Positions 59,308 through 64,000 of a stretch of DNA of 64,000 nucleotides are shown in pieces (position 1 is the first letter of the stretch; each line of letters opens with the position of its first letter). A program made the position numbers and the translations under genes. The notes beneath the pieces are model-generated. The model was given only the letters and a program-made list of their open reading frames with translations, searched no databases and had not been told where the DNA came from. Source of the DNA: PNON01 sp964387025 (GTDB lineage Bacteria > Chloroflexota > Anaerolineae > Anaerolineales > Anaerolineaceae); NCBI GenBank assembly GCA_964387025.1, contig CAYLUZ010000008.1, positions 62,001-126,000 on the forward strand, read 5' to 3'.

Positions 59308-60288
59308 TTATGATGAGATTTCTCCAAAACTATCCTGATCTTTTAGAAATAACTTCATCTTTAGACGGGTCCCTTTTTCCAGGGTGGATTCCAGTTTTAT
59401 TTGATCCACACAACGTGAGATATTAACCAGCCCCATACCAGCTCCAAACCCCATCTCTCGAACTTGTTCGGATGCTGTAGAAAAACCCGGTTTCATCGCC
59501 AACTCGATATCTTTAATACCAGGGCCATCATCTATTGCTTCCATGGTTATTTGGTGAGGTTCTATCTCAACCCTAATTATTCCGCCGTTCTTTGAATGTA
59601 TGATCAAATTAATTTCAGCTTCATATATTGCAATTCCACATCTGCGGGCAATTTGAGGTGAGGCTCCAAGCCGCATTAATGCTCGTTTTATGTAAGAGGA
59701 AGCTGCCCCGCCATGAATAAAATCCCTTGGTTTAATGTTATACCTGAGAACCAAACTGGTACGCGTGGAAATAATATCATCAAATAAATGGCTTGCCCTA
59801 TAAACGCGAATTTCCTCCTGCTGAAATTCATTGGTCAATTTCTTAAGGAGACCCCTGGTTACATCTCCTTTGGTGATGATTCCAACGAGCTTGTTCTCAA
59901 TATCCAACACAGGTAAACGGCCAATATTGCTGTGTACAAAGGTTTTCAAAGCTTCAATCACAGGGTCAAATTCTTTGACTGAAATCACATTTGGAGACAT
60001 ATATTTACTGACTGGTGATTTTAGATCATATTCCCTTAAACAGCGAATGAGGTCCTCAATGCTGAGAACCCCAACCAAATTTTCATCTTTTACAACTGGC
60101 GCACCAGAAATCCTTTTGGCACGGAAAAGTTCAGAGACCTCTTCCATTGACGTTTCCGGTTGTATGATCAATATATTGCTGGTCATCACCTGGTTGATCT
60201 TTAGCTCATATGCTAATTCTTCAACCTTCGAAATGTTATCAGCGATCTCATCAGTAATTACAATCCCTTTTTTATCGCTCTGATTCAT
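59308..60288 (-). CDS. CBS-pair plus GHKL-ATPase regulatory protein
   Basis: 326 residues. A short N-terminal helix, then two CBS motifs (VMTSNILIIQPETSMEEVSE, MSPNVISVKEFDPVIEAL ... LVGIITKGDVTRGLLKKL), and a C-terminal GHKL ATPase of the anti-sigma type (IYEAEINLIIHSKNGG, EAIDDGPGIKDIELAM, GFGAGMGLVNISRCVD). CBS pairs bind adenine nucleotides, so it may sense energy or redox state. It lies between two DRTGG genes at the head of the hydrogenase operon. Confidence 0.88.
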   Translation of the reverse strand: MNQSDKKGIVITDEIADNISKVEELAYELKINQVMTSNILIIQPETSMEEVSELFRAKRISGAPVVKDENLVGVLSIEDLIRCLREYDLKSPVSKYMSPNVISVKEFDPVIEALKTFVHSNIGRLPVLDIENKLVGIITKGDVTRGLLKKLTNEFQQEEIRVYRASHLFDDIISTRTSLVLRYNIKPRDFIHGGAASSYIKRALMRLGASPQIARRCGIAIYEAEINLIIHSKNGGIIRVEIEPHQITMEAIDDGPGIKDIELAMKPGFSTASEQVREMGFGAGMGLVNISRCVDQIKLESTLEKGTRLKMKLFLKDQDSFGEISS

Positions 60289-60305
60289 TCGATCACTCCA
60301 GGGTA

Positions 60306-60686
60306 TTAATCATCACAGGAACAAGGACCATCACCGACCGGACTCTCAAGTGATGGAAGCCCAGCTCTGAATAATCTTCCACATAATTCAAAAGTTCCGT
60401 AAGGTGTTGAAATTAATGGAATGCATTCCTCATTGGCCAAGTCTATTGTTTCCTGGGGAGGCTGCTTACCGCGAACGACAACGATTGCCGCAACATCTGC
60501 CATTTGTGCAGTCCTGACAACCTGTGGATTGCATAATCCGGTCAATAAAACAGCGTCAGGTTGGATGGATGCCAGAACGTCACTCATTAGGTCAGCTCCG
60601 CAGCCACCTTTTATTTCACGATTAAGATCACACCCATCGGAAATTAATGTTCCATCAATAATTGTAATTAAATCTTTTGTATTCAT
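60306..60686 (-). CDS. DRTGG-domain protein, first gene of the hydrogenase cluster
   Basis: 126 residues: LNREIKGGCGADLMSDVLAS, TGLCNPQVVRTAQMADVAAI, VVVRGKQPPQETIDLANEEC. The C-terminus ends PVGDGPCSCDD, a Cys pair in an acidic tail not seen in the second copy. The gene opens the cluster, close to the promoter with the palindrome. Confidence 0.8.
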   Translation of the reverse strand: MNTKDLITIIDGTLISDGCDLNREIKGGCGADLMSDVLASIQPDAVLLTGLCNPQVVRTAQMADVAAIVVVRGKQPPQETIDLANEECIPLISTPYGTFELCGRLFRAGLPSLESPVGDGPCSCDD

Positions 60687-60731
60687 AACTGACTGCCTAT
60701 CGAATGCTTAATAAGTATTTTTTTCTTCTGG

Positions 60732-60748
60732 TTAGTATACAATACTAA
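60732..60748. promoter_or_regulatory. 17-bp palindrome over the hydrogenase promoter
   Basis: TTAGTAT-ACA-ATACTAA, 7 of 7 bases paired. It covers the -10 box of the hydrogenase promoter (60734-60739), so a bound dimer would block RNA polymerase. It does not match the Rex consensus (TTGTGAA...TTCACAA). Confidence 0.55.
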
Positions 60749-60761
60749 ATATAAATCTCAA
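60734..60761 (-). promoter_or_regulatory. Predicted promoter of the hydrogenase operon
   Basis: Minus strand: TTGAGA (60756-60761), 16-base spacer, TATACT (60734-60739). Predicted start about 40 bases before the first ATG. Confidence 0.5.
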
Positions 60762-60850
60762 TATTATTAAATGTGCAATTTAGAAGGATGATTGTAACAT
60801 CATTGCATGTTAAAATTAAGAATTCTTAAAAACAGGAAAGCTGAAAAATT

Positions 60851-62116
60851 ATGAAACCTACCATTCAAGGTGTAAAAGGGGCGAGGGATTTTTACCCGGA
60901 AGATATGGCTTTTCGATCCTGGTTGTACCAAAAGCTGGGCAAAATTTCTAAAAGCTTCGGATACCAGGAATATGATGGACCGTTTCTGGAGAAAATTGAA
61001 CTATATGCAGCAAAATCCGGTGAAGAACTGGTAAAAGAGCAAAGTTTTGTTTTTCCTGATCGAAGTGGAGAGCTTATTGCCTTACGCCCTGAGCTAACTC
61101 CCAGCCTGGCAAGAATGGTGGCAGCACAACAAAACGTGCTCATATTTCCTATCAGGTGGTGGTCATTCGGCCCATTCTGGCGCTATGAAAGGCCGCAAAA
61201 GGGTCGTTCCAGGGAATTCTTTCAATGGAATATTGACCTGATCGGTGTGAATTCAAGAGAAGCGGATGTTGAGATGTTGGCAATCGGATGCACTCTATTT
61301 AAAGAAATTGGATTAACCCCGGATCAGGTGGTCATCAACGTCAATAATCGTGAGCTGATGGAAACAGAAATACTCAGGCTCGGGATAGAAAACAGCCAAC
61401 TGCCATCGGTATTCAAACTGATCGATAGAAAAGATAAAATGAGTCCGGATAATTGGAGGATCTATGCCATTGAGAATGGTATCAGCGAAGCTAATTTCAC
61501 TGGACTCAGTAATCTGTTACAGAATAGTGAACTCTGGAAACAATCACCTGATCTTGTCAGAATATTTGAATTGGCTGAGGTAATGGGGATTTCTGAATAT
61601 ATTCGGTACGATGCTGGCATCATACGGGGACTGGATTACTACACCGGAATTGTGTTTGAAGCTCGGGATCTGGAAGGTGGAAGGGCAATATTTGGCGGAG
61701 GCAGGTACGATAACCTGGTAGCGGATGTTGGCGGCCAGCCAGCTGGTGGGATTGGATTTGCCATGGGGGATGTGGTTCTTAGGCTAATACTGGAAAAATA
61801 TGATCGGTCACCAGAATTAGCAGTCAATCCAGCTCAAGTATTAGTGACTGTTTTTAATGAATTTACTGCCGGAAAATCCAATTCCATTGCTGTTAAACTT
61901 AGGGGGGCAGGAATTAATACAATTTGCTATCCAGAGGTGAGCAAGCTGCCGAAGCAGTTTAAGTTTGCCGACCGGATAGGGATTAAATTCATTCTTGTCA
62001 TTGGTCCTGATGAGGTTCAGAATATGACGGTAGTTGTTAAGGATCTGTTGAACAGCAGCCAGGAGACATTGGCTGAAGATGGTTTAGTAAAATACTTACT
62101 TCATAAGATCAACTAG
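60851..62116 (+). CDS. hisS: Histidyl-tRNA synthetase
   Basis: 421 residues. Class II synthetase: motif 1 region (VKGARDFYPEDM, YQEYDGPFLEKIELYAAKSG), motif 2 (FGPFWRYERPQKGRSREFFQ), the His-specific IRGLDYYTGIVFEAR, motif 3 (GGGRYDNLVADVGGQPAGGIGFAMG) and a C-terminal anticodon-binding domain. It charges tRNA-His. The histidine-specific loop and the full anticodon domain argue against the HisZ paralogue. Divergent from the hydrogenase operon. Confidence 0.95.
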   Translation: MKPTIQGVKGARDFYPEDMAFRSWLYQKLGKISKSFGYQEYDGPFLEKIELYAAKSGEELVKEQSFVFPDRSGELIALRPELTPSLARMVAAQQNVLIFPIRWWSFGPFWRYERPQKGRSREFFQWNIDLIGVNSREADVEMLAIGCTLFKEIGLTPDQVVINVNNRELMETEILRLGIENSQLPSVFKLIDRKDKMSPDNWRIYAIENGISEANFTGLSNLLQNSELWKQSPDLVRIFELAEVMGISEYIRYDAGIIRGLDYYTGIVFEARDLEGGRAIFGGGRYDNLVADVGGQPAGGIGFAMGDVVLRLILEKYDRSPELAVNPAQVLVTVFNEFTAGKSNSIAVKLRGAGINTICYPEVSKLPKQFKFADRIGIKFILVIGPDEVQNMTVVVKDLLNSSQETLAEDGLVKYLLHKIN

Positions 62117-62133
62117 GCACACCAGTTTTTAAA

Positions 62134-63423
62134 ATGCTTGACCAATTACTACCAACTATTTCAAGTAGAGATAGCCTTGAGTATTATCAAGGTATTTCGT
62201 TAACAGTAAACGATAAGAAAATATTACAAAGTCTTGCTTTCAGGGTCGCAGAATTGGCTGCCCGACCAGAAGAGGGATATAAAAAAGCGCTTTGGTATAA
62301 ATTAAACGGCCTTCAGCCTTGCCGACCACTGATATTTTGCGACCCCGAAAATGGGTGGGGAGAAATCATCCCGTTAGATCAATTAATTTGCGAATCCCAG
62401 CTTGGCAAGCGCTGGGAAATGAAGTTGAAAAAGCAAATATTTAATGGCGAAACCATGCTGGATGATAGGGTGATCGAGGCATTATTTGAAATCCCATATA
62501 TATCAACCATAACAGATTGGGGTATGAGTCCTGAGATTTATGGCGGAGAAGATGGTGGAGCAAATGCGTGGGATGCGCCACTGAAGGATTATGGCGAAAT
62601 GCATAAGCTCCATTTTCCTCAGATCACCGTAGATTTTCAAAAGACAAAAGAATTAAAAGAATTGGCAGAAGAAGTAATGGGCGAGTTTTTAGAAGTCAGA
62701 ATAAAGGGAGTTTGGTGGTGGTCAACAGGATTAACCAGGACATTTACCGAAATCCGCGGATTGAAAGAGTTGCTTTACGACTTTATTGATCATCCTATTG
62801 AACTGAAGAGCTTAATGGCATTTCTCCGCGATGGCAATCTGGCGATGCTGGATTATCTGGAAGAGAATAACCTGATGTCTCTGAATAATGATGGAACATA
62901 TATAGCTTCAGGTGGATTCGGCTGGTCACATGAACTTCCACAAAGAGATTTTATCGGGCGTGTACGTTGCTCCGATCTATGGGGTTTTGGAGAGGAACAA
63001 TCCACAGTGGGTGTCTCGCCGCAGATGTTTGAGGAATTCGTTTTTAATTATCATCTGCCGATCATGAACAGGTTTGGACTGAACTGTTACGGCTGCTGCG
63101 AACCGTTGGATTCAAGATGGAATGTAATAAAAAAGATACCCAGGTTACGTAGAGTATCCGTCTCACCGTGGGCGAATAAGACCAAAATGGCAGAGTACCT
63201 GGAAGACAAATATGTTTTTTCAATGAAACCACATCCCGGACCCCTGGCTGCGCCTGAAATTGATGAGGAAAGCATCCGGAAATCTTTACGAGAATCATTG
63301 GAAGTGACCCGAGGGTGCAGGGTTGAGATCATTATGAAAGACAACCATACCCTGGGAGATAACCCAAATAATGCAGTTCGATGGTGTCAGATCGCTAAAG
63401 AGGAAGCAGAAAGAATAGGATAA
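62134..63423 (+). CDS. UroD/MtaA-superfamily-like protein, unknown substrate
   Basis: 429 residues. It looks like a TIM-barrel of the uroporphyrinogen decarboxylase / corrinoid methyltransferase type: N-terminal RVAELAARPEEGYKKALWYK, EVRIKGVWWWSTGLTRTFTE, ASGGFGWSHELP, a Cys-rich NCYGCCEPLDSRWNVIKKIP (C318, C321, C322), and an end like MEIIMKDNHTLG. The Cys cluster could be a zinc site. In MtaA-type enzymes zinc activates a thiol. Assignment is by fold impression only. It starts 17 bases after hisS and may be in the same transcript. Confidence 0.55.
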   Translation: MLDQLLPTISSRDSLEYYQGISLTVNDKKILQSLAFRVAELAARPEEGYKKALWYKLNGLQPCRPLIFCDPENGWGEIIPLDQLICESQLGKRWEMKLKKQIFNGETMLDDRVIEALFEIPYISTITDWGMSPEIYGGEDGGANAWDAPLKDYGEMHKLHFPQITVDFQKTKELKELAEEVMGEFLEVRIKGVWWWSTGLTRTFTEIRGLKELLYDFIDHPIELKSLMAFLRDGNLAMLDYLEENNLMSLNNDGTYIASGGFGWSHELPQRDFIGRVRCSDLWGFGEEQSTVGVSPQMFEEFVFNYHLPIMNRFGLNCYGCCEPLDSRWNVIKKIPRLRRVSVSPWANKTKMAEYLEDKYVFSMKPHPGPLAAPEIDEESIRKSLRESLEVTRGCRVEIIMKDNHTLGDNPNNAVRWCQIAKEEAERIG

Positions 63424-63425
63424 TA

Positions 63426-63495
63426 GGTTGGATTGAGGGCTCCACCCGAAATCCAATGCTTTCTCTTATATCGGGTTTCGCTCCTCTATCCAACC
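63426..63495. repeat. Long imperfect hairpin repeat
   Basis: Arms GGTTGGAT (63426-63433) and ATCCAACC (63488-63495) pair perfectly, and ACCCGA (63444-63449) pairs with TCGGGT (63471-63476). It resembles dispersed intergenic hairpins with a TCGGGTTTCGCTCC...CAACC core. It may also act as a terminator for the two converging genes. Confidence 0.7.
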
Positions 63496-63527
63496 TGCAA
63501 TTTCCACAGGGATGTTACTAAAAAGTT

Positions 63528-64000
63528 TTATTTATATCTCACCCGGATAGCAGGAATAAGATAGTTATTGAATGAATCAGCTTCGTTATATTCGGGCTGC
63601 CAATGCCAATCCTTGCGGGCAGCAGAATCATCCAAATCTGCCGGCCAGGAATCAACGATCCTCTGGCGGTTGACATCTGGGACAAAATCGATCTTGGCTG
63701 CTGGGAAGGCTTGCAGAACATATTTATAGAAATCCTGTGCAGTAGGACTGAAACTGGTGACGTTATAGACCAGTTGAGAAAGATCTTCCCGAGGAGCATT
63801 CTCCAACATGATCAAAGATTTAACTGCGTCCGGCATGACCATGAATGGCAATGCGGTATCAGGGCGAACAAAACAGTTATAGTGCAACCCCTGCGCGGCG
63901 TAATGCAGCATTTCAGGTCCGAAATCACTCGTACCTCCTGTAGGCGTTGTAAAGGCACTTATTAATCCGGGAAACCGCAGACAGCGAAAATCCACATGGT
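63528..64000 (-). CDS. SDR-type threonine dehydrogenase/NAD-dependent epimerase, 5' end outside window
   Basis: The frame is open to the window edge. A GTG at 63993-63995 is possible but is more likely internal (Val-Asp-Phe-Arg). The visible 157 residues are the C-terminal half of an extended SDR: DFRCLRFPGLISAFTTPTGG, TSDFGPEMLHYAAQG, FVRPDTALPFMVMPDAVKSL, YNVTSFSPTAQDFYKYV, FVPDVNRQRIVDSWPADLDD, ARKDWHWQPEYNEAD. These resemble L-threonine 3-dehydrogenase of the SDR class. The NAD-binding half would lie beyond 64000. Confidence 0.8.
   Translation of the reverse strand, partial: HVDFRCLRFPGLISAFTTPTGGTSDFGPEMLHYAAQGLHYNCFVRPDTALPFMVMPDAVKSLIMLENAPREDLSQLVYNVTSFSPTAQDFYKYVLQAFPAAKIDFVPDVNRQRIVDSWPADLDDSAARKDWHWQPEYNEADSFNNYLIPAIRVRYK

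Noticed and set aside
60732..60748. Rex binding site
   Set aside because: The palindrome does not match TTGTGAA-N4-TTCACAA.

Overview
The window looks like a chromosomal segment of an anaerobic Chloroflexota bacterium, probably an Anaerolineae-type lineage. This is inferred from gene content and protein style, not from a marker search. Supporting signs are a sufC-sufB-sufD-sufS-sufU order with a divergent SufR-like regulator, TrmFO instead of TrmA, an NAD-linked multisubunit [NiFe] hydrogenase with a full hyp set, and a 2948-residue cyclic beta-glucan synthase-like enzyme. Base composition is moderate and fairly even. I saw no tRNA, rRNA, CRISPR array, transposase or phage gene.

Layout. 1-1.95 kb: a SurA-like foldase cut by the window edge, then the rpsF-ssb-rpsR operon with its promoter, leader hairpins and terminator (all minus strand). 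1.95-15.1 kb (minus): a coherent module of sigma-54 factor RpoN, a soluble PAS/GAF histidine kinase, a sigma-54 activator lacking a DNA-binding domain, a GG-N10-GC (-24/-12) site, a two-helix membrane protein, a 1801-residue TPR protein and a TPR protein fused to a C25/caspase-like cysteine peptidase. 15.1-21.0 kb: a small membrane ORF, a degenerate tandem repeat, then trmFO, an M28 peptidase, an aminotransferase and hflX (plus), and rpmF (minus). 21.0-31.9 kb (plus): a tandem universal stress protein, the giant glucan synthase, and a small SCP2 protein.

31.9-38.9 kb: iron-sulfur assembly. A SufT/MIP18-like gene and a SufR-like repressor face sufC, sufB, sufD, a 100-residue unknown, sufS, sufU and a Rieske protein. 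The two transcription units share a 12-bp perfect inverted repeat that covers both -35 boxes. 38.9-40.4 kb: a PIG-L-type deacetylase and a methyltransferase.

40.5-60.7 kb (minus): an approximately 20-kb hydrogenase cluster, transcribed from 60.7 kb downwards. It starts with a DRTGG / CBS-ATPase / DRTGG / PHP regulatory block and NuoE, ATPase, HndB and NuoF subunits, an order familiar from [FeFe]-hydrogenase (Hnd/Hyd) operons. Where the [FeFe] subunit would be expected it has instead a second NuoE-NuoF pair, a NuoG/HoxU-like subunit and [NiFe] small and large subunits, followed by the endopeptidase, hypABFCDE, a FocA-type formate channel and fdhD. The cluster therefore has two diaphorase sets and one [NiFe] core. 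It is a candidate electron-bifurcating or multi-acceptor hydrogenase with a formate link. 60.8-64 kb: hisS, a UroD/MtaA-like protein, a long hairpin repeat, and a partial SDR threonine dehydrogenase/epimerase.

The two most interesting systems are the sigma-54-controlled TPR/caspase-like operon and the chimeric hydrogenase operon.
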